A DNA stretch of 64,000 bases from Lagopus muta (Eukaryota > Chordata > Aves > Galliformes > Phasianidae). Positions 49,979 to 62,310 of this stretch are shown one piece after another. The DNA lies in NCBI RefSeq assembly GCF_023343835.1, contig NC_064443.1:13330001-13394000 (forward strand). The letters are read 5' to 3'. The position numbers were made by a program, and so were the translations under genes. Position 1 is the stretch's first letter. The number at the start of each line of letters is the position of its first letter. The notes under the pieces are model-generated. The model was not told the origin of the DNA. It saw nothing but the letters and a program-made list of their open reading frames with translations, and did no database searches.

Positions 49979-50210
49979 GAGGGTTAGACTGGATATAAGG
50001 AAAACGTTTTTTACAATAGGGATGGTAAAGCAGTGGCACACGTTGCCCAGAGGGATGTTGAGTACTCCATCCATGAAGGCACCCAAGGTCAGGCTGGATG
50101 GGCTCTGAGCACCTGATGGAGCTGTGGGTGTCTCTGTGCATTGCAGGGGAGTTGGACCAGATGGCCTGTGAGGGTCCCTTCCAGCTCAAATGATTCTACG
50201 ATTCTATGAA
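49979..50210 (+). mobile_element. CR1 LINE 3' fragment (longest here)
   Basis: It contains gagggttagactggatataa, gtggcacacgttgcccagag, aaggtcaggctggatgggct, gggagttggaccagatggcc and ends tgattctacgattctatgaa. Confidence 0.93.
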
Positions 50211-51911
50211 GTATTTTATGCCTTCTATTTAATTAGTTTCCTCTGCATATGTTTAGATTTTGTATGTTGACTAAGTGGTTCTTTTCCAAGCTGCCTGAGG
50301 TGTCCATTTGATCTTGACAGAAATGCTGAAGTAAACATTATTGTTTGGTCGCTGTGGCCGCTCAGAGCTGCATGGCTGGTGCCGAGCTGTTAGTGGCTGT
50401 GACAGCTCATTATCTCCCTGCATTCCCAGGCACCACGGGATCAAAGTCACTCTATCCATGTTCTTAGGGAACCTTTTCCTTTATCCTGGTGGGCTGAAAA
50501 TAGAGTTGTGTGCGATTTTGCACGTATTGCTGTTTGTGCAGCAGAGTAACTGTATTTATTAAGTGTGCAGCATCTTACTTGCGGAGTCTTATTGGTGCTG
50601 GTGCTAACGGGGAGTTTGTACTGGCATTAATTTGTTTTATGAAGTGCAGTGTGTTATTTTTCTATATGTATTTACGTATTGTAATACATACATTTTCTCT
50701 ATTACTTGTATTACCTTCAGAATGGTGTGTGAGAGTTGATGAAGTGACTGCTGTTTCCAGCTGTTCTGTGTGTACCTCCTAGAAACAGTCAATAAAGAGC
50801 TTTCCAAATCTAAAATACTGAGCAATGTCTTTGTGAGCTTATCTGGCTTTTGCAAATGGACAAAGGCTGTCGTGTTAACCACTGTGGAAAAGTGGAATCA
50901 CAATTACAGAGACTTTTCCAGGTCAAAAAAGCAGTGATTGGGGTTATTTATGGGAATGGAGGATCTCAGCAGCTACCATTTCAGACTTCAAGTACAGGAT
51001 ATATTTCAGATATATAACATCTCAACTTGAGAAGCTGGTACAGCATCACCAGATTGAAAACTGTCACTAATTTTCATTATTCTAAGGGTGTTTTTTTTTA
51101 AGGAAAAAAAACCTATTACCTATTTTGATGCCCCAAGACAACCTTGTAATACTGACATTTTGACCAAGTAAGAAGCCACATTTTCATGTACACGCAGCCT
51201 GTAATATGCATTATATGTGTCAGCAGATTGTGACATATTAGAAACAAAAAACCCACAGATATCAGTCCTCATCTATGCAACAAACTTAGAGGCTTGTCTG
51301 CTATGCCTTAACTGCTTTCTTTTCCTTCATTTCTTTTCTTTCCAACACATTTAATCAGTGAAGGAACCAGTGAACAATTTTCTGAAGCTGCTGACAGTCA
51401 GAGTATTTTGTCCCTAGATCTTTCTAATTTCCTCATAAATGCTTACCTTTTTCTTCAGCAGGATGCATTCATTGAGTTATGTATGTATCTGTTGTCATAA
51501 AAGTGCTGACAAAAGAAGCTGCCAAAATGGCGTTTGTCTGTGTATGTCTATCATGTAAGAACCTACTTGTGATGAACTCAAATCCAGGGAAAAACGATGG
51601 TATGAAGAGCAGCAGTTCTCATTTGCTGTGCCATTGGTTGTAAATTTGGTACCAGATACAGCTACAGGGAATAATTCCATAGGAAGAGAATGCATCGTGT
51701 TGTCCATGGCGGGGTCTGAGTGACTGCTGCTCCCCTGCAGCAGTGTGCTGTAACTCACTTAGGAGTCTCCCATGGTTTTTAATAGAGTTCCTGTGCTTCT
51801 TTGATGCTCCAAATTATTAAATTATCCTGTTGTCTGCATCCCCAGAGGGAGCATGGAACAAAAGCTGCCTTGTGGGTGCCTGAAGCACCTCAGTCTGTGT
51901 GCATGCTGAGA

Positions 51912-52013
51912 GTTACAGAGCTCTGTGGTTTGGAAAGGACCTTAAAGCCCATCCACTTCCAGCCCTACCATGGACAAGTGCCCCCACCAGCTCAGGCTGC
52001 CCAGGGCTCCATC
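51912..52013 (-). mobile_element. CR1 LINE 3' fragment, inverted
   Basis: gttacagagctctgtggttt, ggaaaggaccttaaagccca, ccagccctaccatggacaag and caggctgcccagggctccat follow the order of a reverse-complemented CR1 3' end. Confidence 0.8.
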
Positions 52014-53440
52014 CTTGTCTGCCTGCATGGTTTTGTCTCTGTAATTACGACACACACTCTAGAATGTGTGTTTCTTTCAGTGAGTGTGCAAATGCTTCTC
52101 TCTTCCAATAAAAATTAAAGCAGAACATCTGTTTTCTGTGCTACCCTTCTTTAATTGACTGTGACAAGCCTCCTGTCCTCATGAGCGCACTTCCTGCTTT
52201 CCTGTGCTATGATGGATGAGCATGGCAGGGAGACAACTGCTGGAGAAGCCTGGCCCTGTGGGGTGGATGGGTTGGATGGCAAATCTACGTTTGTGAAAGT
52301 GGAGCATGAGTACAAACTGATACACTGACAAAAGAGGTATTGGGATTGTAAAGGATTTTTGGTTCCCTGCAGTTCAAGCTGGAATTCCCCGCCGTTAGGT
52401 TAAGGTTTCTTGCACATTGCTCTTTCAGGCTGTTTCCTGCGCCTGGATGTTGAACTACCTGGCATGTGGCAGGAGTGGTTTCCCTTCCTTCCTTCTCCTC
52501 CCTAAGGGTTTGTAGGTGTCTTTCTTTAATCAACACATTGCTTGAACTTAATAACTGGATCATTTTTGGCTTCTGGCTGCTATATTCTTCCGTAGCCTTC
52601 TGAGGATGCACTGTAGATCATAAATGTGAGATATTAAATGAATGGTTTTCCTAATAGATTTGTAACTACTCTTCCTCTGTGAATGTTATGTAAGAGCAAG
52701 TATGTGACACAGAAAGTGAATTTGGGAATAGGAAGCTCAAAAAACAAGCAATTCTTTCCACAGCAAAATTATTATGTTCTTTCCAAAGCCAAGACCATTC
52801 TTGGCCTTAGAGAATCTCTTATTGTTTAGGGAAATATGAAGACAATCAAGTAATTACTCACTTTGTCCATCTCATGAGTAATGTTTTTTCCATTTAATGC
52901 AGCTATTTCTCATCCTTTTCTCCAAGAGTTCATTGGGTTCATCCTCCTGCCCCAAGGCAGGATCAGCATGAACTCTTACTGATGGTTTTATCCAACTTAC
53001 TCCTAATACGTGCCATGGTGGAAAGGCATTACCCCCCTAAAAAGTAAATAATGCTTCAATACTCCCAAGTACTTCCTTCCATTTGCTTCTTAGGAATGCC
53101 ATGCTCCAAAGAGGATAGAAGCTTGCAACTGAAGACTGTCAGTCTTAGGACAACGTGCTTTGACATGAACAAAGCCAAGTATCTTTTGATATTGTGCATA
53201 AAAAGTGCACGATAGAGTATGTAAAAATAATTAAAACTGTTCACTTAGAGCCATAATCCAATAACAACGCTACTGCACTTGTTCTGTGGCTTTTAATGTA
53301 GAACTTTTAAAATGATATGGAAAATGATTGTTCCTGCTTCGAAATGGAAATATGTGACATGGGCATAACTGGATATGTAATAGCAGGCAGCAATGATGTT
53401 AATGAGACAACAAGACAAACCCCTCTGAGCTGTAGTAATA

Positions 53441-53546
53441 GAGGGACATGGTTTAGTAGGAGCTATTGGGAATAGGTGAACGGTTGGACTGGGTGATCTT
53501 TTAGGTCTTTTCCAACCTTAGTGATTCTATGATTCTATGATTCTAT
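53441..53546 (+). mobile_element. CR1 LINE 3' fragment
   Basis: gaacggttggactgggtgat, cttttaggtcttttccaacc and three tandem gattctat units at the tail mark a CR1 3' end. Confidence 0.92.
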
Positions 53547-55288
53547 CTCATAGATGTGGAAGAATATATTCTTAATTAGGTAGGAATAATTTCTATGTAC
53601 AGATTTCCACTGCCAGGGAATTTCTTCTAAGACACGTTCATGCTGCTGAGGAGCCAGGGCTTCATTCCTGGCTGGGGTCAGGCATTCTGCAAGGGTCTGG
53701 CAAGCAATTCCTTCCTGTGCTTGGCTGTAAATGAGGACTAGGAGCACTATAGGGATCTCAAGGCTGTTCTTTCTGACGACGCACCGGCCCCATTGCTGTT
53801 ATATAAAGGGCTTTCTCTTCAATATGTCCGTGCAGCAGCTCAGTTCATCGCTTCAAAAGTTACCTTGAGATTTTTCACTGTTTACTGAGCAGTTTTATCT
53901 CACCTCACATTTTCATTTGCCTTTGCCTAACGCTGTGGTCAGGAGAGGCACGGGGTGGCACAGTGGCAGCTACTGCTGTTGCCCTGGCAGAGAAGGCTGA
54001 ACAGAAGAGCTTATCTGTTACATCTCTCTGCTGTAATCCTGCCATGTTGGTTGGAGTGCAGAAATGACAGCGTTCAGCTCATGAATATTTGTGCTTCATC
54101 ACCACATCCACCAAAATCTGGAAGGCTGCTCCACACAGACAGCTCTATCTTCAGTGACAGTAATATTTTAATTGCTTTTTTTTTACTTCTGATGCTTATT
54201 AACCCAAATGCAGTGTCTGCTTTCATGTTGAGTTCAAGGGGAAATGAAATCCTTTTCAAAATTCTGGAAGGAAATTGCTGAAATAGGGGCCTGGGTTTGT
54301 GGTGAGTTTTTTTTCAAGACAACTTTTTTTCCCTGCTCTTTGCAGAAGAAAAACCTCCCACTGCCTTTATCCATACCCTTAGTTCAGCCAGCTTGTTTAC
54401 ACGGGCTGAGCTCTAAAATCAAAGCCCCAAAAGGCCTCAGCTGTGACTTTGCTTGGATTATAGCAATGACGAGATTGCTAAATACTGGTATTATGTTCTT
54501 ATGTCCCGTAAGCTCTGGGGAAGATGCAGCTCTCGCTCTTTCCTTTGCATTCTACCTTCTCCAAAATACCCTGTCCTGACCTGGGAAACACCAAAATTCT
54601 CTGATCATCTTTTGGGCTACCTGGGGCTCACAAATACCCCAAATGTAACCTGGGCTTCCATATGCCTTTTACTATGGAGTGGCTTCCATGTTTCTTTATC
54701 ATTTCTTAATACACTTCTGAACACAAGGTGGGGGCCTTGAAATAGCACAGGCACTGCAGAATCTGCTGAATTTAGTCCAGGAGCAGTTGCTCACCCCAAG
54801 GCACAGGTTAGTGATGTCTCTGGTCACAGCACAGACCTGGTGCTCCCATGGGAAGCTCTGCCCTGATGCTTTCTCCATAGGTACCAAACTCAAAACAAGG
54901 TTAGCAGAGCATTGTTTTACCCTAATAACAGTGGGAAGTGCTACAACACATGAGATGGAACCCAGGACCAGACAGATCTGTAGAACAGGTGACTGATGTG
55001 CAAACTGGGATGTGTTGGAGAGCATTGCTCAGCACTGCTCAGCGTCGTGGCTGTTGATGGATCTGGGTCACCAGTGGAGTGGAGAACTGAAGAATGGAGA
55101 AGAAATAGCTTAATTTTTTTTCTGACAAGAAGTTTCGTCAAAGAGTTGGCTAAGAACTGCATCTTTTGGTAGAATGTGATATTTCTGATCAAATCTCTCT
55201 TTGCCAAATGCCCCTGGGGCTGCTGCTGCTGCTGAGCCAGCACCCAACTAACCAGGACTGGCAGCGGAGGCAGCCTGGCAGAAGAAGT

Positions 55289-55361
55289 CATGGTTGGGTT
55301 GTGGTTGGACTTGATGATCTTGAAGGTCTTTTCCAACCTGAGCAGTTCTATGATTCTATGA
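55289..55361 (+). mobile_element. CR1 LINE 3' fragment (short)
   Basis: atggttgggttgtggttgga, cttgatgatcttgaaggtct and tctatgattctatgag form a CR1 tail. It ends less than 400 bp before the mariner element. Confidence 0.9.
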
Positions 55362-55746
55362 GTCCTGAACATGACAGCCTCAAAGCTTCTCTGCTCTCCT
55401 GGGTCCAAACCTCAGGTAGAAGGAGCAAAATTGCTCTGCTGCGTTTCTTTAAGCAGCTAAAATCTTGAAGACTCAATACAGTCATCCCGAATTGGGGTGG
55501 ATCCTGAATGAACTCTCCCTGGATAATCATGCTGTGGAGAAAGAAGTTAAAAACAATTGCAGAAGAAGCCAGAGATTTCTTCCAGGGTGTGAATTCATGG
55601 CATGAAGATTGGCCACGTGAGACATCTCCTGTGGGAGCCACAGCTTGCTGCCTGTGCTAATGTGGGAATGTACTGTCAGCAGCTGGTGTAGCAATGGGCT
55701 ACGGAAATGGTATGCTCAGTTTGTAATTGTGCCCTATAAATACATA

Positions 55747-56291
55747 GCTTGCTCCAAAAGTAATGCATCCTCTTTATTTCCATGGAAACTATAACTGATA
55801 CAAAGAGCACAATAACACTATTTGATAGAGCAATTTCTCAGCTACAAAACACAGTCACTACAATTAGCTGTGCATTTTTGCCAGCTATGAACAAGAACCT
55901 GCATGCCACACTCATAAAAATCTAAATGGCTATCCAGAACGTGGCTTGTCTTTCATATCATTGTTGCCACTGCTGAAATGCACCACCCACCATCTCCCTG
56001 TGCTCACATCCAGTAGTTAGTCGCCATAAATGTTCAGCAAGCGTCAACAAATGTCACTGGATCCCACTTCTTCCTCATGGAGGAATTCAGTGAACCCCCT
56101 TTGCTTCACATGCACTTCCATGTCAAATGCCATTTGGTCAGACTGCCCCTCTGTTGCCATCTGATGCACAGGAACAAAATGTAATGGAATGTTGATGGGA
56201 AGGTTCAACCTCTACTGCCATCCCACCAACATCTGCTTCTGATGTTGTGGAGCAACCGAATAAAAGAGGTGGCATTACTTTTGGATCGGCC
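55747..56291 (-). mobile_element. 545-bp non-autonomous mariner (Tc1/mariner DNA transposon) with intact terminal inverted repeats
   Basis: The left end reads gcttgctccaaaagtaatgc and the right end, reverse-complemented, reads ggccgatccaaaagtaatgc. They share a perfect 14-bp core TCCAAAAGTAATGC and further similarity (CCTCTTT). The left flank is the expected TA target dinucleotide; the right flank is TG, probably a mutated TA. Full mariners are about 1.3 kb, so this copy is internally deleted. It carries a decayed transposase N-terminus on the minus strand. It resembles the mariner family reported from chicken (Galluhop/Mariner1_GG); the exact family was not checked. Confidence 0.9.
55930..56160 (-). 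pseudogene. Mariner transposase N-terminal fragment (broken)
   Basis: Read on the minus strand from the ATG at 56,160, 77 codons resemble the DNA-binding start of mariner transposases: a first helix region around K-Q-R-G-F-T-E-F-L-H (residues 19-28), R-L-L-N-I-Y-G-D (40-47), D-V-S-T-G-R-W-W-V (51-59) and the linker D-K-P-R-S-G (71-76). Three in-frame stops are present (codons 39 TGA, 48 TAA, 77 TAG). The catalytic D,D34D domain is missing, lost with the internal deletion. The copy cannot make transposase; because the terminal repeats persist it could once have been mobilised by an enzyme from another copy. The stops break the frame, so simple ORF scans miss it. Confidence 0.85.
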
Positions 56292-56411
56292 TGTGTCATA
56301 GCCTGCTTCCCCCATCCACTCCCAGCACTTTATGGATGTGAAGGTGAGGGGAGAGTCTGACTTCTGTTTTATTTTGATTCAATTCATTTATCCACAGATG
56401 GATTTCTCACA

Positions 56412-56616
56412 CAGAGGCTGGTGATGCACTGGAACAGGTTGCCCAAGGAGGCTGTGGATGCCCCATCCCTGGAGGCATTCAAGGCCAGGCTGGATGTGGC
56501 TCTGGGCAGCCTGGTCTGCTGGTTGGCAACCCTGCACACAGCAGGGGGGTTGAAACTGGATGATCATTGCGGTCCTTTTTGACCCAGGCCATTCTGTGAT
56601 TCTGTGATTCTATGAA
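56412..56616 (+). mobile_element. CR1 LINE 3' fragment
   Basis: It contains gaggctggtgatgcactgga, aggaggctgtggatgcccca, ggcattcaaggccaggctgg and gattctgtgattctatgaa. It lies 120 bp after the mariner element and both keep their own ends. Confidence 0.94.
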
Positions 56617-58839
56617 ATGGTACTGATGACCCCAAAAGCTGAGGATTTGGTTTGACATGTCTTAGTAACAGTGCCCACAATGCCTCACTTCAACCTGCCT
56701 ACATCTGAAGTCACGTACTGCATATATTGCCAAACTTTGTCTAATAATCCTTTTACTGCAAACTCCAGTTAGAAACAACGAGAAGAACATTAAAGAAAAT
56801 TACTATACACCACGTGACTGGGTGAAATAAGCATGGCACCAGTGATTTTTCATTTTCCTATTTCCCATTCATCCCTTCCTGAGGTACAGAGAAGCGTTTG
56901 CAGTTTCAGCTAACCCAAGCCACAGGTCCTGGTGTTGTCTGCTGTATGTGACCTGGCTGACACGTATCCAAGTGAGCCCCAGATTGCCTGCTGCAAACAG
57001 GAACATGTTGCCTCCAAGCTGGGTGCTAAAATCACAGCTCAGGTAAGAAGCAGCCATCCTCTTATGGCTGCAGCTATTAATTGTAACAGGAACTGGCAGG
57101 CTGGAAATGTAAAGATCTTTCCTGCATTAAAACATCTTCAGGCAAAGGTACAACTTTGCAGAGCTCTATAAAACCTATCAGCTCAAATGAAATCACTCGC
57201 TTTGATCTCAGTCTTCATTTTGGTGTCCTGCAAAATTAAACAAAATGATGCAAATGCTGTAGAAGAGAATCAAATTGCTATATTACAAATAAAGAGGCTT
57301 TTTTCTTCCTTTCTTACGGAGCATGTTTTTAATAAAGCTGGTACGGCCAAAATTAAAAATACAGCTGCACACAAAAAAAGGAGGAGGAGATGAGCATGTC
57401 CATTTGCAGCTTCAAGGTGATTCTCAGTTTTTAAATGTCACATCAGATATTCTTCAGTCCTTTTCTCTTCCCTCCCCAACCCCCAAACTGAAAAGCTCTG
57501 TATCCACCATATGTGCTGCTACAAACGCATGCCAGCAAGTTGGGCATGAATGTGAGGGCTGAAGTCACAAATCACTGCACGCTGAGACCTGGGGGTGTCA
57601 GACCTTGTCTTGCTTCATTTCATTTCACACGGGGTGCTGGTCCGTTGTATTCTTGGTAGGGAAGCCCATCCTCTCGTATTGTCAGTGAATTTATTGCTCG
57701 TAATTTATGAGTTCTGATTTTCACAAGTCGTGGTGTGTTTTTTTTTTTGCCCGAGTGAGCTGTAATTCAGAGCCAGTTTCTGTGAGAAGAGGAAGGAATT
57801 TTAGACATGGTTGCAAGACTGCAGCAGACCAGGAGATAATGTGTGAGCTAAATGAGCCCAGCACAGGGCTTGAATTCCACTGCACACAATAAGCACCATC
57901 ACAGCCTGAGAATAACCACACAGCCAGGGAAGAAGTGCATTACTATTAGTATAACGCTGCTCCTTCCAGCAGTAATTTGTTACCAATTGTTTGGGGAACT
58001 GGAGCTATATCCATCTTAATGTCCTGCCCAGCTCTGTTGGAAGATAACAGCATACCAAGCTGTTCAACACACAGTAAGGGGCCAAGTTCAGCTGCAAATC
58101 TGAGGCACCAAAGGCTGATGGCCTAACTCAGTGCAGATGGGCTCAGGCCAACCAGGCTGACAGGTTCAGAGTCCATCAGCAGTTGCATCTGCAGAGACTT
58201 CATTAGCAGTTGCTTATAAGGGAGGAAGGCAGAACAGGCAGTGTTGTTGGCCAGGTGGCTGATGTAGATCCAAGCTGTGTAGGTGATACGCTTGTGTAAG
58301 TCAGCCCTAAATCTGGTCCTTGCTGGTGGCTGCTGCTTCTGTGGCTTGTGAGTAAATGGATGGGCAGGGTGGGATTGAAAGGGTGCTTGAGGCAAGCCAA
58401 AGTGACCAGTAAGTGAGGGCATCAGGTGTTCTTAAAGGTAGATAAACTGTGGTGTGTGGCTTGATGCAATACAGTATTTCCTAGGTTGGAAGTAATAGAA
58501 AAGCCAAATAGTTATGGGGATACAGCAGGCTGAGGGTTGCCTAATGGGGAGGAGGAGTGTTCCTTCCTGCTTTGTTTCTTGCTGTGTAGACCTTGGGAAA
58601 GCATCCTGTTTTGGGGTTATTATCTCTTGAGGAAGAGATGACTGGGGAAACACAACTGAGAAAAGCACAGCAAAAATGAGCTGAGAACAAAAGCTTAGGG
58701 GAGAAAAAAGCTGTAGGGCTAAGGCTGCTTAGTCTGAAGGAGAGGAAATGCAATGAGAAAAGATAGTTGAGCCTGAGTCCACCAGGACTGCTGTAGAAAG
58801 GAAGGGAATGGGCAGTTCTCTATGTCTGTGGAGGATGGG

Positions 58840-58970
58840 ATGGGCAGAAGTGATATTAAGATATGTAACTTGAACATGAGGGTTGAGAAGCACTGGGATA
58901 GACGTGACCTGGGAAGCTGTGGAGTTGCTGTGAGACAGAAGTCAGACAAACATCTGCTAGAAATGGGCCT
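58840..58970 (+). mobile_element. Ancient CR1-like LINE 3'-region fragment
   Basis: The order taacttgaacatgagggttg, agaagcactgggatagacgt, gggaagctgtggagttgctg and cagacaaacatctgctagaa resembles old CR1/L3-type ends (grouped around 'gacaaacatctg'). The match may begin as early as 58,715 (ggctgcttagtctgaaggag). It lacks the modern avian tail. Confidence 0.55.
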
Positions 58971-61715
58971 TCTGACCCTGCCTCTGCTTGAGGCTCCTGT
59001 CAGCCCTCACTGCTATGGTGATATTAACAGCGAGTTCTGCATAAACAGAAGTCAATACATTGTCTTTCCTCTGCAAGGAAGGAGGGGCAGGTTGTGCCCT
59101 GAAGAAAGATGTGGGATAAAACAGTTGTGATAAGGGGCAAGAGGTGACTGAGACCTGAAATCAATGGAACTACCGTTTCCTTCCTTCTCTTTAAGTATTA
59201 ATAATAGATTTATTTTTTTCTGGTCCACCAAGATAGCCAGGATGATTCTACGCTATCAAGCCCTTAATGCACTGTGCTCCAAGATGTATTCTGCAGGCAT
59301 TTACTTTCCTTTCTCAGGAGAGATTTTCTTATGAAGTGCCATTGTAGAAAGCAGGGCCAGGTGCTCCAATACAATGCTGTGCTGCCTTTCGTAAGCAAAT
59401 TCCTCAGCTTCTGAAACAGTGAATTTCTAACATGAGGCTCCTCTGCTTCCTTTCCAGCAGCAGGCAGACCTGTAGGATGACTGACTGTGGTGATAATAAA
59501 GAAAAGCACACTGTGTGCACTAGGGAAATAATAAGAGGAGGATTTGTCAGTGATTTGGTGTGAGGTTTGTTGGCCCTCCATGCTCATCTACTGCTCTGTT
59601 GGTGTACAGCATCCAGATGTATCTGCAGGCAGTCAGCACCAGGAGAGCATCAGCCAAGTGCAATAAGCTGGAAAATGTATACCAGCCAAAAGTCTCTGCC
59701 ATAGGGTAAGAGGGTTGGGGGATTGTGGTCCCCCTGGGCAGGATGCTGAGCTGGTAGTGGTTGGCAGTGGAATTGCTCTGCATGGGTTCTGTGTGGTTGG
59801 GGTGGATGTAACTGTGCTGCTGGTCTGGCTGTGGGGCTCCCATGGGCTGTGGCTGGCTGCTCCAAGTCAGAGCTCAATAAAGCCTGGAACACTGTGTCTG
59901 TTTGGAAGCATTTCTCATCTGTGAAGAGGCTTAGCAGTGAGCCTGGGCAGTGGAGTGTCAGTGTGCTGAGTAGGCTCAAGCCTGCTCAAAGCTTGCTGGT
60001 TAGAAAGGCCTCTTCCTCAAAATTAGTGATGGGAAGAAAGCAGGTTTCCCTGTCTGGCTGATGTGGAGGTTAATCAGAGCTGCCCTGTGTATCCTTGATG
60101 AGGAGGAGCCCGGGCTGCCAATGCTGCTGTACCAGCAAAAGGCAGTCCTGCACATGGATGCTCTGTGGAGGCACTCAGAACAAGGGAACAAGGCGTGTTA
60201 ATGCCCATGTTTGTGCTAAGTGAGAATATGTTGGGTGGTATTTGCGCGTTATCAGGCTTGTGTATTGGACAGTGCTGTGAAGAATTCGGATACTGTGTAC
60301 AAATCGTGCTCATTACCTTGAATCAGAGATGCTGAGGGTAACCAACTCTGCCCTCTAGTGCCGCTCAGCAATACTGTGAGATCCCAACTAGCGGCGGTTC
60401 TGGGCAGGTGCTGACCCAGAGCATCCCTTCATGCGTGCAGCCGCGTGTGCTGCGCTGCCGCTGGAAGCTGGGGTTGGGCAGGCAGCTCAGCACACGATGG
60501 TGCGCCCTCTACATGTCTCTATTTCCACTTGAGCAGCCCAGTTGAGCCTGAATTTGCTTTCCCATAATGTTTATTATGCCTCTGAGAGACATGCAGAGGA
60601 GCCAAATGATGAACAGCCGTTTGAGGAGCCTTGCTCTTTCGGCTCCGTAAATAATGAATTCATTGGGGTGAGAAAATGCACACCCAGACACAAACACATG
60701 TGAAGCCCTGCAGAGGAAAGGGAATAAAAGCACGGAAGCTGGAGATACAGATGCGAAGTCCTGTGCCAGTGAAATGGGAACTGCTCTTTGGAGATAGAAA
60801 CTGTCAGAGAGCTAGGAGTTAATTGCCTCGAGGGGAGACAAGGAGCACTTAAAGATGCGGGTGAGTGCTAGCTGAGGTTTGAAGTGATAGCTTGCTACCT
60901 GCCTGGCTGTTGGGGAGGGCAATTAGTTTGAGCAGGATGTTTGTTTTATTGGCTGCAAGTCCTGTCTTTAAGCATCAGCTGAAATAACTCAGCTATGAGT
61001 CAGCTTGTGTGGTAGTTGCCTGCCCAACCTCAACAAGGTACAGGGATGTGTTTGAGTCTGTTGGCCATCTTCAGCTCAGTTAGGTGGCACTGTGTGATTT
61101 CAAAGAGACTGTTTTCCTTCTGGAAGTTTTCTTTTCTTTAAAATTAAAAAAAAAAAGACAACACCCACACTGCCTGTGCTGAGAGTACTTGCAGGAGTAG
61201 CATGCTTTTGTGAACAGCAGGAATCCACAGTGAGGAGCTCTGAAAGGCAGATCTACAGGGCTTGGGTAGCACCAGTGCTCACCCACAAGTCGCTGGTCTG
61301 ACTGCCAAGCTGTGCCTTGCACTGGGACAGAGCACATCCAGCTCTTTCCCTGGTGTTAAAATGGGTTTATTTGCTTTACTGGCAATTAAAATGGAAGCAT
61401 ACTGCTTTGCAATTAGTCCTTCAAAGGTGAATGCTTGCGGACAGCCAGTGGGAGCACACAGCAGTGGTTTGATTTATGAAAGACTGAGACTTCAGTTCTC
61501 TGATCTGTCTTGGCTTGATTTGCCCTAATAAGAGCTGGGGGGCATTTTCATAAGGTTTAAACATCAGCTTGCTTCAGATGTTTCCCAAGTCCATCACATC
61601 TTGGGTGCTGTCTCTTTATGGAGCTGGGAAACTTGACTGTCCAGTTCTGCCCACACCATTTTGGAGGAGCTTTACCTCTCAGCAGATAGCAATGATTGTG
61701 TTGATGCTGGAAAGA

Positions 61716-61798
61716 GAATCACAGAATCTTTAAAGTTGAAAAAGACTGCTAAGATCACCTAGTCCAATTGTCAACCCATCATTGCTATGCCCACTACT
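61716..61798 (-). mobile_element. CR1 LINE 3' fragment, inverted
   Basis: It begins gaatcacagaatctttaaag and continues gatcacctagtccaattgtc and atgcccacta, the reverse-complemented CR1 3' end. Confidence 0.85.
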
Positions 61799-62149
61799 TG
61801 GCTGTAGCATAAATACCCCACACGTGGGATTGGCTGTTTTTATCAATCAGCATAGTAGTATTGTCCTTATAACTGCTAAGTTTATTTTTTTTTTTTTGTT
61901 ATTTGTTTGTTTTTAGTTGATTTCTGAAGCAAATAAACCCTGCAAGATCATGTTGTTTGATCTTCTTCCTCCCTATGCCTTTTGGAATGGTTAACCTGTC
62001 TTAACCAAACTTGACCCAGGTGGTTGGGTTGGACAGAGACCTGATAGTGCCCCCATAGGGGGAGAGGATGCTGCAGAGGTTTGTGACAAATGAAAGTGGG
62101 GGAGGAAAAAAATATAAGTTCAGCTAGAGCTTTCTCCTGATAACTGTCA

Positions 62150-62310
62150 GATTGCTTCTCATCCCCCTTTATCTATTCTGTGTAATGATAAAAGCTCAAA
62201 TGTTAATGCAAATACAAGGTAATTTGCAGAGCATCGTTCCTATAAGCGCTACATTCATTACAGGATGAAATAATATAATTAGAGGGATAATAGCAAGGAG
62301 AGAGAGCAAA
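62150..62310. promoter_or_regulatory. Candidate intronic conserved non-coding block with octamer motif
   Basis: This repeat-free block contains TTAATGCAAAT with a perfect octamer at 62,206-62,213, GTAATGATAA, CATTCATTACAGG and TAATATAATTAGAG. The flanks turn into purine-rich sequence at about 62,290-62,335. Confidence 0.3.

Noticed and set aside
60980..61003. TGAGTCAGC (AP-1/MARE-like) site, and another TGAGTCA at 15,588
   Set aside because: Seven- to nine-base matches are frequent by chance in 64 kb and have no supporting context.
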